NCBI RefSeq assembly: GCF_003991195.1 | Contig: NZ_RCWL01000003.1 | Location: forward strand, 479,054-543,053 | Reading direction: 5' to 3' | Length of the DNA stretch: 64,000 nt | From: Gynurincola endophyticus | GTDB lineage: Bacteria; Bacteroidota; Bacteroidia; Chitinophagales; Chitinophagaceae | Shown here: positions 19,581-30,000 of the stretch, piece by piece | Position numbering within the stretch: the first letter of the stretch is position 1 | How the letters are laid out: every line of letters begins with the position of its first letter | The notes under the pieces: generated by a model | The model's input: the letters and a program-made list of their open reading frames with translations, nothing else | Database searches by the model: none | What the model was told of the DNA's origin: nothing | Program-made: the position numbers and the translations under genes

Positions 19581-20495
19581 TTATTTAGCCCATTCTCTGG
19601 GATGCAAACATGCTTGTAGCAGTTTATCTTCTTCAGAGCCGGGTTGCGGATGATAATTATATTCAAAACGAACGGTAGGAGGCAGACTCATCAGAATACT
19701 TTCGATTCTTCCGTTTGTTTTTAATCCGAAAATAGTACCTCTGTCGTGTACCAGATTAAATTCAGTGTAGCGACCCCTTCTGATTTCCTGCCAGTATTTT
19801 TGTTCGGGTGTAAATGATAATGTTTTTCTTTTATTGACCACAGGAACATAGGCTGTAATGAAACCATTTCCACAAGCTTTACTGAATTTTAACCAGAAGT
19901 CGAGATCTTTTTGATCATTCGGACGTTGGTGATCATAAAAAATACCGCCAATACCTCTTCTTTCATTGTTGCGATGTGTATTGGTAAAATAGATATCGCA
20001 TTCTGTTTTGAATTTAGGATACAGGGCAGTATCGAACTGATCACAAATATCTTTATAAGTCTGATGAAAATGAATGGCATCCTCTTCAAACAGATAAAAT
20101 GGAGTTAAGTCGGTACCTCCGCCAAACCAACGGTCAATAACTTCGCCTCCTGCATTATACAATTCAAACATTCTATAGTTACAATGTACAGTTGGCACTA
20201 AAGGATTGTACGGATGAATAACGAGTGATAAGCCGCATGCAAACCAGCTATCGCCTTCTATAGGCAATTGTGATTTCATGGTTTCGGTTACTTTGCCATA
20301 AACAATGGAGGTATTAACTCCTCCTTTCTCGAAAACAGCTCCATTGGCAATTACACGGGTTTTTCCGCCGCCGCCCTCGGCGCGTTCCCAGCGGTCTTCG
20401 TGAAAGGTTGCTTTGCCATCAGCTGTTTCTAATGCTGCACAAATATCATCCTGTAACTGATGAATGAATTGTATCCATGTTTCTTTAAAGCTCAT
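19581..20495 (-). CDS. hemF: Oxygen-dependent coproporphyrinogen III oxidase
   Basis: It oxidatively decarboxylates coproporphyrinogen III to protoporphyrinogen IX with O2 and needs no cofactor. The 304-residue protein matches the family in length and in blocks such as WFGGGTDLTPFYLFEEDA (123-140), RRGIGGIFYDHQRPNDQ near 178-194 and NLVHDRGTIFGLKTNGRIES near 246-265. Its presence means this lineage can make heme aerobically by the protoporphyrin route; the anaerobic enzyme HemN is not seen in the window. It follows hemE by 76 bases. Confidence 0.96.
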   Translation of the reverse strand: MSFKETWIQFIHQLQDDICAALETADGKATFHEDRWERAEGGGGKTRVIANGAVFEKGGVNTSIVYGKVTETMKSQLPIEGDSWFACGLSLVIHPYNPLVPTVHCNYRMFELYNAGGEVIDRWFGGGTDLTPFYLFEEDAIHFHQTYKDICDQFDTALYPKFKTECDIYFTNTHRNNERRGIGGIFYDHQRPNDQKDLDFWLKFSKACGNGFITAYVPVVNKRKTLSFTPEQKYWQEIRRGRYTEFNLVHDRGTIFGLKTNGRIESILMSLPPTVRFEYNYHPQPGSEEDKLLQACLHPREWAK

Positions 20496-20571
20496 AAACT
20501 TTTTTTGTAAAGTGAATAATGTGTCTTTGGCGCTGACTACATTAGGCTACGTTGGTGGCTATATAAAAGGT

Positions 20572-21600
20572 TTATGAATGTGAATAGTTCTTCACTGTAT
20601 CAACAAATGCACGGGCATGATCAACCGGAACATTGGGTAAAATTCCGTGTCCGAGATTGGCTACATGACGACCCGGACCGAAAGCTTTCAGCATTTCTTT
20701 TACTTCCTGTTCAATTACAGGAATGGGTGATAACAATTTAGCCGGATCAAAATTTCCTTGTAAAGTAATATTGTTTCCTGCCAGCTGTCGTGCATATGAC
20801 GGCTTTATACACCAGTCTATTCCTAAGCCGTGCGCACCTGTGGCTGCCATTGCATCTAAAGATTGCCATGCACCTTTCGCAAAGATGATAGTTAATACCT
20901 CGTCTTTAAGGGCATCTACAATCTGACGAATATATTTTAATGATAAATTTTCAAAATCTGCCGGGCCCAGCAATCCCCCCCAGCTGTCAAATATTTGAAT
21001 TACATCAGCTCCGGCCTGTACCTGTCCTTTCAGATAAGCAATAGTGGTATCGGTAATTTGCTGTAGTAATTTGTGGGCAGTTTCAGGTTGAGTATAGCAG
21101 AATGCTTTCGCCTCGTCAAAGGTTTTTGAACCTTTTCCCTGTACCATGTAACAAAGAATCGTCCATGGAGCACCGGCAAAACCGATTAATGGAACTCTTC
21201 CATTTAATTCCTTTTTAGTGAGTCGTAATGCATCAAATACATAACCTAATTTTTCATTTACATCAGGTACGATTAAACGCTTCAGATCGCTGTATTGTTT
21301 GATAGGATCGGGTAAAAATGGTCCTTTACCTTCTATCATTTGCACTTCCAGCCCCATTGCCTGTGGCACTACGAGGATGTCAGAAAAGATAATAGCAGCA
21401 TCCACGCCCACCTGCTCTACCGGTTGAATGGTAATTTCTGTAGCAAGTTCAGGACGTTCACAACGCTCAAAGAAAGAATACTTTGCTTTTAATGCCATAT
21501 AATCCGGTAAGTATCTGCCGGCCTGGCGCATCATCCACACGGGTGTTCTTTCTGTCTTTTCACCTCTTAAAGTTCTTAATAATAAATCGTTCTGTAACAT
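20572..21600 (-). CDS. hemE: Uroporphyrinogen decarboxylase
   Basis: It removes four carboxyl groups from uroporphyrinogen III to give coproporphyrinogen III. The 342-residue protein shows the family opening [17 protein letters not shown] (residues 19-35), whose arginines bind the substrate, the GFAGAPWTI segment near 143-151 and the closing [12 protein letters not shown] near 319-330. It is 11 bases downstream of hemD in the - strand heme operon. Confidence 0.97.
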   Translation of the reverse strand: MLQNDLLLRTLRGEKTERTPVWMMRQAGRYLPDYMALKAKYSFFERCERPELATEITIQPVEQVGVDAAIIFSDILVVPQAMGLEVQMIEGKGPFLPDPIKQYSDLKRLIVPDVNEKLGYVFDALRLTKKELNGRVPLIGFAGAPWTILCYMVQGKGSKTFDEAKAFCYTQPETAHKLLQQITDTTIAYLKGQVQAGADVIQIFDSWGGLLGPADFENLSLKYIRQIVDALKDEVLTIIFAKGAWQSLDAMAATGAHGLGIDWCIKPSYARQLAGNNITLQGNFDPAKLLSPIPVIEQEVKEMLKAFGPGRHVANLGHGILPNVPVDHARAFVDTVKNYSHS

Positions 21601-21611
21601 GCTTTGAAAAA

Positions 21612-22322
21612 TTATATAGTCGTTAAGTTTTTTTGAATGTACTGCTCAATTGCTTTTAGCATGGAGAGCGGGTTGGTTTCTTCGCTTTGAATAATAGTAT
21701 TCTGAGTGTATTGTTCGAGGGTTTGTGCTGTTGTTTTTCCGATAGCAATACAAATAGTTTTGCTGGGGAGTGTATTGTAGGTGAAAAAACTTTCAACACC
21801 ACTGGGGCTGTAAAACATTACAAAGTCAGCAACAGGTAATGGTTTTGGGATAAGTTCTGTTCTGTAAACAATATATTCTGTCCATTCTTTATTACCATCT
21901 GTAAGAGCCGAGGGTATTATTTCTCTTCTTCTGTTACCACAAAAAAAGTGATAATGCGGATAAGAGGAATCAATGATTTTGTCGGCCAGTTCGTTACCAT
22001 ATCCGGCAGTTCCTACGATGTTGGTTTTGGGATAGTTTAAGAGTATCTTATCTTTAGTAACACCATGAATGCAGAAAGTGTCCCATGGCAGTTTATCTTG
22101 TGGTGGAAATACACTTTTTAGAGCAATAATTGCCTGTTCGCTCGTAAAGATAGCAGCATCCTGCGGTTGTTCAAAAGTTTCTTCCATTCTTAGCTGCAAC
22201 AACGGGGTGATGCATGGCACAGTTTCTATTACACTCGACTCAATATAATCGAATTGTCTTTCCTTTGCCCATTGGTGTAGTTGGGGGGATAATATTTTCG
22301 TACTAAGAATGGAATAAGCCAT
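21612..22322 (-). CDS. hemD: Uroporphyrinogen-III synthase
   Basis: The 236-residue protein is the expected size for HemD, which closes and flips ring D of hydroxymethylbilane. HemD sequences are poorly conserved. Visible family features are [12 protein letters not shown] near 57-68 and [15 protein letters not shown] near 161-175 with the later [11 protein letters not shown]. The gene sits two bases after hemC and 11 before hemE, which makes the assignment firm despite weak similarity. Confidence 0.9.
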   Translation of the reverse strand: MAYSILSTKILSPQLHQWAKERQFDYIESSVIETVPCITPLLQLRMEETFEQPQDAAIFTSEQAIIALKSVFPPQDKLPWDTFCIHGVTKDKILLNYPKTNIVGTAGYGNELADKIIDSSYPHYHFFCGNRRREIIPSALTDGNKEWTEYIVYRTELIPKPLPVADFVMFYSPSGVESFFTYNTLPSKTICIAIGKTTAQTLEQYTQNTIIQSEETNPLSMLKAIEQYIQKNLTTI

Positions 22323-22324
22323 AG

Positions 22325-23266
22325 TTATTTTTCTTTAGTTCGAATTTTGTTAGCGATCAATTCTCCGCCATTAATAATTAACTCAAGTGCTAAACGGTTT
22401 CCGAGATTATCAATATCGTTCAAAGGAACTACTTTTTCAATAGAAGCTTTCTGAGATCCGTCAGGTAAAACAATATTTCCTTTAAAATGAAGCTGATCTT
22501 TGTCAATCGATGCCAATGCACTGATCGGCGTAGAGCAACCGCCCAGTAAGCCGCTTAAAAACTCACGTTCTACTTTGGTACAAACGGCAGTTGTTTCATC
22601 ATTAAAAAGTGTACAGGCTTCCTGTATCCATTGATCTTCCCCTCTGCAAACAATCATAATAGCTCCTTGTGCCGGAGCGGGTAGCATCCAGTCGAGCTCA
22701 ATTGCTGAAGAAGGTTTCAGGTTAATTCTTTCTAAACCTGCAGCGGCGAAGATTGCTCCACTCCAATTGCTTTCAGCCACTTTTTGTAAACGGGTGTTCA
22801 CGTTTCCGCGAAGATTTTCAATTTGATGGTGCGGGTAGCGGTGTAGCCACTGTGCTTTTCTTCGAATGCTTGAAGTTCCGATGGTCATCGCAAAACTATC
22901 AGAGGAATTGTTCAGAGCCTCATGAATGTTATCGGTAGAAGACCGAAGTACCAGAATATCTTTATAAGAAGCGCGTTCCAGAACAGCAGCCTGAACAATA
23001 CCTTTTGGTAGTTGAACCGGCACATCTTTCATAGAATGCACGGCTATATCAATTCTTTGATTTAATAAGGCAGCATCAAGACTTCTGGTAAAAACACCTT
23101 GTACTCCCATTGCGTATAAAGGTGTTTTTAAGTCAATATCACCTTCTGATTTTATGTAGACTAATTCAGCAGTGTAACCGTTTTTTTCCAGTAAGTTTTT
23201 TGTGGTATTGGCTTGCCATACAGCTAATTCACTTTCACGTGTGCCAATCCTGATCGTCTTTTTCAT
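22325..23266 (-). CDS. hemC: Porphobilinogen deaminase (hydroxymethylbilane synthase)
   Basis: It polymerises four porphobilinogens into hydroxymethylbilane using a covalent dipyrromethane cofactor. From the ATG at 23266 it has 313 residues. IRIGTRESELAVWQA near the start, HSMKDVP near 82-88, the substrate-binding arginine block IGTSSIRRKAQ, and the cofactor-bearing cysteine in GLLGGCSTPI are all present. The frame is open upstream to 23296; ATG 23272 or 23266 fits the family N-terminus best. It follows hemA by about 60 bases. Confidence 0.96.
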   Translation of the reverse strand: MKKTIRIGTRESELAVWQANTTKNLLEKNGYTAELVYIKSEGDIDLKTPLYAMGVQGVFTRSLDAALLNQRIDIAVHSMKDVPVQLPKGIVQAAVLERASYKDILVLRSSTDNIHEALNNSSDSFAMTIGTSSIRRKAQWLHRYPHHQIENLRGNVNTRLQKVAESNWSGAIFAAAGLERINLKPSSAIELDWMLPAPAQGAIMIVCRGEDQWIQEACTLFNDETTAVCTKVEREFLSGLLGGCSTPISALASIDKDQLHFKGNIVLPDGSQKASIEKVVPLNDIDNLGNRLALELIINGGELIANKIRTKEK

Positions 23267-23328
23267 TGTCATAAAATGGAATAAAGCTATAAACAAAAGT
23301 TTATAGCACCTAAATATAAGGCATTCTT

Positions 23329-24570
23329 TTAGTTATTGCTAGGAGCAATAAATTCATTAATAGCCTGAATGTATTGACAGCCACCCTGGTTTTGTTGTCT
23401 CATTTTAGACGCCATACCATTAATAACTCGTTGAATTTTATCATTTAAGTTAACTTCAGGGGCATTCAATACGTTTTTGGCATATTGATCAAAAAGAGGA
23501 TAAGTGTGAATTTCTTGAAGAGTAACTTTTACGGCTTTTAATAGAGGAACATGCTTACGCATTTCATACCATTCTAAGAACTCCTGGATATAGGTTGTAA
23601 TGATTGTTTTTGCTTTGGGAACTTCGCCCAGGCGCATTAAAAGCGTTTCGTCTTTTAACTTAGAAAGATCGTCAACATTCACCAATTCAATATTGGATAA
23701 CTCTTTTGCCGACGGATCAACATTATGCGGAATAGACAAATCAATAATCAATTGATTGCCGTTGTGTTCGAGGTGTGAAGTAGTAATGGTATGCTGTGTA
23801 GCATTAGTAGCCACTAATACAATATGTGAGTTGGTTAATTCTTCCTGGAGGTTTTCAATTGGTGCGGTTCTTAAACCCAACTCATCTGCCAGCTCACGTG
23901 CTTTATCATGAGTACGGTTAATTAATGTAACATTGGTAGTGCCAAGATAATCAACGATATTTTTACAGGTATTTCTACCGATTTTACCGGTACCTAATAA
24001 AAGAATTTTTTTGTTGGTAATATTAACAATGTTCTCTTTTATATATTGTACCGCAGCAAAAGACACTGATACGGTACCTCCGCTTAATTGTGTATTGTTT
24101 TTGATTGCTTTTGAAGATTGCAGTGCACAGTTCACCATTCTATCCATAAAAGTTCCTACAAAGCCATGTTCACGTGAAAACTTTACTGCATTTTTCAATT
24201 GCCCTACAATTTCATAATCTCCCAGAATTTGAGAATCCAGACCTGCTCCTACGGAATACAGGTGCTCAATAGCATCCAGTTCTGATTTAATGTAAGCCAT
24301 TGAGTGAAAAGCATGGGCATCACCCTCTGTTTGAGTACAGAGCAGATGAATGAGTTCGCTTACATCTTCAGCAAAACCATAGATTTCGGTTCTATTACAA
24401 GTAGAAAGAATAAATAACTCGTCTAACCCATAACTCGGTGCCTGCTCGAGTAATTTTGCATATTGATCATTGCTGATAGCAAAGTTACCCCTGATGCCTG
24501 CATCCGTCTTCTTGTAGTTAATACCCGCAACAAAAAATCTCGATATATCCTTACTTCCTTGTCTTTGCAT
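23329..24570 (-). CDS. hemA: Glutamyl-tRNA reductase
   Basis: It reduces glutamyl-tRNA(Glu) to glutamate-1-semialdehyde with NADPH, the committed first step of the C5 heme pathway. From the ATG at 24570 there are 413 residues. The catalytic cysteine lies in ILSTCNRTEIYG near residues 56-67; the NADPH domain has ILLLGTGKIGRNT near 186-198, followed by NRTHDKARELA. An open frame reaches 24633, but that extension crosses the promoter and is not expected. It leads the - strand heme operon and is divergent from hemH. Confidence 0.96.
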   Translation of the reverse strand: MQRQGSKDISRFFVAGINYKKTDAGIRGNFAISNDQYAKLLEQAPSYGLDELFILSTCNRTEIYGFAEDVSELIHLLCTQTEGDAHAFHSMAYIKSELDAIEHLYSVGAGLDSQILGDYEIVGQLKNAVKFSREHGFVGTFMDRMVNCALQSSKAIKNNTQLSGGTVSVSFAAVQYIKENIVNITNKKILLLGTGKIGRNTCKNIVDYLGTTNVTLINRTHDKARELADELGLRTAPIENLQEELTNSHIVLVATNATQHTITTSHLEHNGNQLIIDLSIPHNVDPSAKELSNIELVNVDDLSKLKDETLLMRLGEVPKAKTIITTYIQEFLEWYEMRKHVPLLKAVKVTLQEIHTYPLFDQYAKNVLNAPEVNLNDKIQRVINGMASKMRQQNQGGCQYIQAINEFIAPSNN

Positions 24571-24589
24571 GAATTGGAGATTGACTTTG

Positions 24590-24597
24590 CAAAAATA
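24590..24597 (-). promoter_or_regulatory. Bacteroidota -7 element (TATTTTTG) before hemA
   Basis: On the - strand this octamer matches TAnnTTTG. It predicts a start near 24584, about 14 bases before the hemA ATG. No good -33 element is seen. It lies within the divergent hemA/hemH spacer. Confidence 0.45.
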
Positions 24598-24766
24598 CTT
24601 TAGAAATTTCCTAAAAACGACTCGAAGTGTCATTTGAGTGTCATATTACAAGCTGATCTTTGTCAGTTTTTCGGCTGATTAAGATCAATTTAATTTTTTT
24701 GAACCAATTTAAAATCGAACTGTTAGGAAAAGCGAACATTTTTATAGTTTTAAACGCCGGGCGGGT

Positions 24767-24774
24767 TAGATTTG
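24767..24774 (+). promoter_or_regulatory. Bacteroidota -7 element (TAGATTTG) before hemH
   Basis: The octamer matches TAnnTTTG and predicts a start near 24780, leaving a leader of only about 7 bases before the ATG at 24787. This supports that ATG (or 24793) over the TTG at 24772, which lies in the promoter itself. Confidence 0.5.
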
Positions 24775-24786
24775 CACTTTATTTAT

Positions 24787-25827
24787 ATGAAAATGAATAG
24801 TAAAAAGAGAGGAATCGTTTTAATGAATCTGGGTTCACCCGATTCAACAGAGGTAAAAGACGTGCGCAGATACCTTAATGAATTTTTAATGGATCCACGC
24901 GTTATCGACAAACCATACCTTCTTCGTGCACTATTGGTAAAAGGAATTATTGTGCCTTTTCGCGCACCTAAATCGGCAGCGGCTTACCGCTCGATCTGGA
25001 CCGAAGAAGGCTCCCCTTTAATTGTATTAAGTGAGCAGTTAAAAAAAGCAGTGCAGGGTCAGGTGGAAGATGTGCCGGTTGTGATTGCTATGCGTTATGG
25101 AAATCCGACGCCGTGGGCAGCTTATGATGAATTGTTGAAAATGGACCCTTCTATTGAAGAAGTAGTTTTATTTCCATTGTATCCACACTGGGCAATGTCA
25201 AGTTATGATACTGCGGTAGAGTATGCGGTAAAAGTGCATAAAGAACGTAACTATAAATTTGATCTGAAAGTAACACCTCCTTATTATAATCAGCAGGAGT
25301 ATCTGAATGCGCTGGCAGAGAGTATGAAGCCTTATCTGGCACAGGAGTATGACTACGTATTGTTCTCTTATCATGGAATACCGGAACGTCATAATATTAA
25401 TGCTGTAGAGGATTTGAACGGATGTACTTCCAAAAAGGATTGTGCTGCCTGCAAGGCGGATGTAATGCCGCACGAAAAGTGCTATCGTCATCAATGTACC
25501 TGGACGACTGAAACCGTTACAACAATGTTAGGAATACCTGCAGGTAAATACGGTACCTCGTTTCAATCAAGATTAGGAAGAGATCCCTGGCTACAACCCT
25601 ATACGGCTGCTCAGTTTGAAGAACTACCGGAACGTGGGTTTAAAAAAGTTTTAGTAGTGTGTCCGGCATTTGTAAGTGATTGCCTGGAAACGTTAGAGGA
25701 AATAGCTGAAGAGGGTAAAGAGTTGTTTATGCATGCAGGTGGAGAATCGTTTCAGATGATTCCTTGTTTGAATACACATCCGACCTGGGTAAACACAGTT
25801 TTAACGTTAGTTGATCGTACTGTATAA
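24787..25827 (+). CDS. hemH: Ferrochelatase
   Basis: It inserts ferrous iron into the porphyrin ring, the last step of heme synthesis. From ATG 24787 it has 346 residues. The family start GIVLMNLGSPDS lies near residues 8-19; the catalytic histidine is in LFSYHGIPERH near 193-203, and the acidic metal-path segment near 261-275 (SDCLETLEEIAEEG region) is present. Four cysteines between about 213 and 237 (CTSKKDCAACKA and a later Cys) might bind a cluster or metal, but this is a guess. It is divergent from hemA and followed by hemJ after 18 bases. Confidence 0.95.
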   Translation: MKMNSKKRGIVLMNLGSPDSTEVKDVRRYLNEFLMDPRVIDKPYLLRALLVKGIIVPFRAPKSAAAYRSIWTEEGSPLIVLSEQLKKAVQGQVEDVPVVIAMRYGNPTPWAAYDELLKMDPSIEEVVLFPLYPHWAMSSYDTAVEYAVKVHKERNYKFDLKVTPPYYNQQEYLNALAESMKPYLAQEYDYVLFSYHGIPERHNINAVEDLNGCTSKKDCAACKADVMPHEKCYRHQCTWTTETVTTMLGIPAGKYGTSFQSRLGRDPWLQPYTAAQFEELPERGFKKVLVVCPAFVSDCLETLEEIAEEGKELFMHAGGESFQMIPCLNTHPTWVNTVLTLVDRTV

Positions 25828-25845
25828 TATTAAATATAAATAGTA

Positions 25846-26373
25846 ATGTATCTCTATCTTAAAGCGCTACATATTATTTTCATAGTAACCTGGTTCGCGG
25901 GCATGTTTTACATGCCCCGTTTGTTTATTTATAATAGAGAAGCGCAGGATCAGCCTTCTCCCGGTCGTGAAATATTACAACAGCAGTTTACTGTAATGAT
26001 GAAAAGATTGTGGTGGGGTATTACCTGGCCTTCTGCAATCATCACACTGATACTGGGTCCGACGTTATGGTTTAGTTTGAATGTAACACCGGGTTGGTTG
26101 TTGCTGAAGTTAGTATTTGTGTTAGGGTTATATATTTATTTCTTTTTTCTTCACGGAATATTCAGACAGCAGATACAAAATAAATTTAAGTACAGTTCAC
26201 AACAGTTGCGCATCTGGAATGAAGTTGCCACAGTGTTTTTATTTGCAATTGTTTTTCTGGCAGTAGTAAAAAATAACATGAGTGTAGTATGGGGATTACT
26301 CGCATTGGTTTTATTGATAGCTGTATTGATGATTGCTATTAATATATATAAACGAGTTCGGCAACGTAAGTAA
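25846..26373 (+). CDS. hemJ: HemJ-type protoporphyrinogen IX oxidase (UPF0093)
   Basis: The 175-residue membrane protein has four to five predicted helices. LKALHIIFIVTWFAGMFYMP (residues 5-24) and the next residues RLFIYN match the conserved start of HemJ, in which the first histidine (His9 here) binds heme. RLWWGITWPSAI near 54-65 and LVFVLGLYIYFF near 89-100 are also typical. HemJ oxidises protoporphyrinogen IX to protoporphyrin IX in many bacteria that lack HemG and HemY. Its place right after hemH and opposite the rest of the pathway supports this role. It fills the only step not otherwise encoded in the cluster. Confidence 0.85.
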   Translation: MYLYLKALHIIFIVTWFAGMFYMPRLFIYNREAQDQPSPGREILQQQFTVMMKRLWWGITWPSAIITLILGPTLWFSLNVTPGWLLLKLVFVLGLYIYFFFLHGIFRQQIQNKFKYSSQQLRIWNEVATVFLFAIVFLAVVKNNMSVVWGLLALVLLIAVLMIAINIYKRVRQRK

Positions 26374-26398
26374 AAGATGTGTATTATGTAAAGAGTAC

Positions 26399-26449
26399 AT
26401 GTGTATATTATGCTACAAATAAAAAATGTTGTAGCATAATGATACACAT
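26399..26449. terminator. Long inverted repeat after hemJ
   Basis: Arms at 26399-26418 and 26429-26449 form about 20 pairs with one bulge. No T-run follows directly, but the position 25 bases after hemJ suggests a transcription end or an RNA-stabilising hairpin. Confidence 0.5.
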
Positions 26450-26980
26450 TGAGGTTAAAAAAGGGAAATAGTTATAACGGTCAGGGATAGCTGAAAAAAG
26501 GATGATGTTAATCAAGTGTGGTTTGAGTGGAAAGCACAGGAATTGACTAGGGTGAAGATTTAAAAGGGAAATTGGGTAAAATAGAAAAACCTTTCCTGTT
26601 TTTTAGAGTTATTAAAGGAAAGGGGAGTAGGAATACTCCCCTTTTTAACCCCTAAACCCTAAACCGTAGAAAAGGTTTTTCTTATATAAAGAATAAAGTA
26701 ATAATCTTTTGAAGAACTGAATTATAATATAAAAATTTGATGCCAGCTTTAAGAGTTTCCTTTTACTCTAACATCTCTTTGTTTAAAAACTTCTGAATCG
26801 ATTTATATGTTTCATAAACTGTGCCAAATAATCGGATTCATACGGTCTGTTGATTTTTTTGCTGCAGCAAATCCAGAACACAAGTTTAGTTTAAATCCCT
26901 CAAAATGACGTACCCCAATCCGCTCAATTAATTCCTATAACACATTTTGAGCCTATATTTTATTCATTTATAGATGGCTT
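26450..26980. other. Intergenic region with nested inverted repeats
   Basis: No gene is visible. An 11-base inverted repeat (26619-26629 with 26634-26644) followed by TT looks terminator-like. Around it, a purine/pyrimidine arm near 26584-26596 can pair with one near 26668-26680, forming an outer stem. Between them is a short CCCTAAA-type repeat (26647-26665). The rest is AT-rich. Confidence 0.45.
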
Positions 26981-26996
26981 AAATTCTGTAACTTTG
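26967..26996 (+). promoter_or_regulatory. Promoter of ileS (TTTA-N18-TAACTTTG)
   Basis: TAACTTTG at 26989-26996 matches the Bacteroidota -7 consensus, with TTTA at 26967-26970 as a fair -33 element. The predicted start near 27001 leaves a leader of about 40 bases before the ileS ATG at 27042. Confidence 0.6.
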
Positions 26997-27041
26997 CTGA
27001 CCTAAAAAACAAATTTTTTAGATTTTCGGAGAATTTTTACT

Positions 27042-30000
27042 ATGTCAGCAAAATATAAAGAATACCAGCATTTGAACTTACCCGCAATCGGGGAGGATGT
27101 ATTGAGTAAATGGAATGAGAATCAGACTTTTGAAAAAAGTATTGCTGTTCGTGATGGAGCACCTTCTTTCGTTTTTTACGAAGGGCCGCCAAGTGCGAAT
27201 GGGATGCCTGGTATTCACCATGTTATCAGCCGTACCTTAAAAGATCTGGTATGCAGATATAAAACCATGAAAGGTTTTCAGGTAAAGCGTAAAGCGGGGT
27301 GGGATACTCATGGTTTGCCAATTGAGTTAGGCGTTGAAAAAGAACTGGGTATTACGAAAGAGGATATCGGTAAAAAAATTACCGTTGAAGAATATAATCG
27401 CAAATGCCGTGAAGCGGTGATGCGCTATAAAGACAAATGGGATAGTATTACTAAAAAAATGGGTTATTGGGTAGATTTGAATGATCCTTATATAACCTTT
27501 GATAATCAATATATTGAAACACTTTGGTATTTGTTGGGTGAACTATATAAAAAGGACCTTCTTTATCAAAGTGTTAGTATTCAGCCATATTCACCTGCTG
27601 CAGGTACAGGTTTAAGTTCTCATGAACTGAACCAGCCAGGAACGTATAAAAATGTTAAAGATACTTCTGCAGTAGTTATGTTTAAAGTGGTGCAGAACGA
27701 AAAAGCTCAGTTCCTTTTTGATAGCCTCAAAGCACAAAGTATTCAGGATGAACTGTTTTTCATGGCCTGGACAACTACTCCATGGACTTTACCTTCTAAT
27801 CTTGGTTTAACGGTTGGTCCAAATATCGATTATGTGGCTATACACACTTTTAATCCTTATACCGGAATTCCGATTGTGGTGATTCTTGCTAAAAATCTGG
27901 TATCTAAATATTTTAAAGCCGAGAATGAAAATATCGACTTTAGTACTTATAAAGAAGGTGATAAAGTAATACCGTGGAAAGTAGTGGCTTCATTTAAAGG
28001 AAGTCAGCTGGCAGATTGCCGTTACGAGCAATTATTGCCGTTCGAAGCAAACACTCCGGAAATCGCCGGTGGAGATCCGTTCCGTGTGATTATTGGTGAC
28101 TTTGTTACTACTGAAGATGGTACCGGTATCGTACATACGGCTCCGGCTTTTGGTGCGGATGACTATAAAGTGGGTAAGAAGTTTAATATCGGTATACTGA
28201 CTTTGGTTGATCGTGAAGGAAAGTTTATTGATGGTACCGGTGAATTTAGCGGACGGTATGTGAAAAACTATAAAGACGATCCGGATTATGTGGATGTGAA
28301 TGTAGACATCTGTGTAAAACTGAAAAAAGAAAACAGAGCGTTTAAAATAGAAAAGTACGAGCACAATTATCCGCACTGCTGGAGAACGGATAAGCCAATC
28401 TTGTATTATCCGCTGGATGCATGGTTTATCAAAACTACCGCCCTGCGCGATCAGATGGTGGCTTTAAATAAAGAAATCAACTGGAAACCGAAATCAACCG
28501 GTGACGGCCGTTTCGGAAACTGGCTTGAAAATATGGTAGACTGGAACTTGAGCAGATCGAGATTCTGGGGTACACCATTACCTATCTGGATAACTGAGGA
28601 TGGAACCGAGCAGAAATGTATTCAAACGATTCCACAGTTAAGAGAAGAAATTAAAAAAGCAAGTCATTTAAATACTCAAAAAACTTTAGATACTGTAGAA
28701 AATAATATTGATTTACATAAACCATATGTAGATGATATTATTCTGATGAGTTCTAAAGGAGAACCGATGAAACGTGTTCCGGATTTGATTGATGTATGGT
28801 TCGATTCGGGTGCAATGCCTTATGCTCAATGGGGGCTTGATCATGAAAAACTGGCTGCAGGTGATCCGAAGCCCTTCAATGCACCTTTTGATACCAACTA
28901 TCCGGCTGATTTCATTTGTGAAGGTGTTGACCAAACCAGAGGTTGGTTTTATACGCTTCATGCGATCAGTTCTTTGTTATATGGTAGCGTAGCATTTAAA
29001 AATGTAATTTCTAACGGTCTGGTACTGGATAAGAACGGTAACAAAATGAGTAAGCGTCTGGGTAATGTGATTGATCCTTTTAAAACGCTTGACGAATATG
29101 GTGCTGATGCTACCCGTTGGTATCTGATTACAAATGCGGCACCCTGGGACAATTTAAAATTTGATCTGGCCGGTATCAAAGAAGTTCAACGTAAGTTCTT
29201 TGGTACTTTATATAATACTTACCAGTTTTTTGCTTTATATGCGAATGTAGACGGATTTAAGTTTGAAGAAGCTTATATACCGTTAAAGGACCGTCCTGAA
29301 ATTGACCGCTGGATCATTTCATCTCTCAATAGTTTGGTGAAAAAAGTAAACGAACTGATGGATGATTATGAGCCGACACAGGCGGGAAGAGCGATAGAAG
29401 AATTTGTAGATGAGCATTTAAGCAACTGGTATGTTCGTTTGTGCCGACGCAGATTCTGGAAAGGTGAGTACGAACATGATAAAATTTGTGCTTATCAGAC
29501 TTTATACGAATGTTTAGAAACCGTATTGAGGTTAACTGCTCCGATTTCTCCTTTCTTCAGTGATGCTTTGTTCAGCAATTTGAATGAAGTATCGAAACGT
29601 CATGAAGCTGCATCTATCCACCACGTCCTGTTTCCGGTGGCTGATGAGTCGGTAATTGATGCTTCATTAGAAGAAAGAATGCAAATGGCACAGGATATCA
29701 GTTCTTTGGTATTAAGTTTGAGAAAGAAGGTCAACATTAAAGTGCGTCAGCCTTTGCAAAAAGTGTTGATTCCTGTATTAACGCAGGACATGAAAACTCA
29801 GATCGGAAAAATTGAAGACCTGATTTTATCAGAGGTAAATGTGAAAGAATTGCAGTACCTGACTGAGGATAACGGATTCATTAAGAAGCGTATCAAACCT
29901 AATTTTATTGCTTTAGGTAAGAAATTAGGAGCTAAAATGAAAGCAGTTGCCGCAGATTTAGGCAGTTTTACACAAGAACAGATCAGTTTGTTAGAAAAAG

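Noticed and set aside
26646..26666. Telomere-like CCCTAAA repeat
   Set aside because: There are only two to three imperfect units inside a hairpin region of a bacterial chromosome; such C-rich/A-rich strings are common in Bacteroidota spacers.
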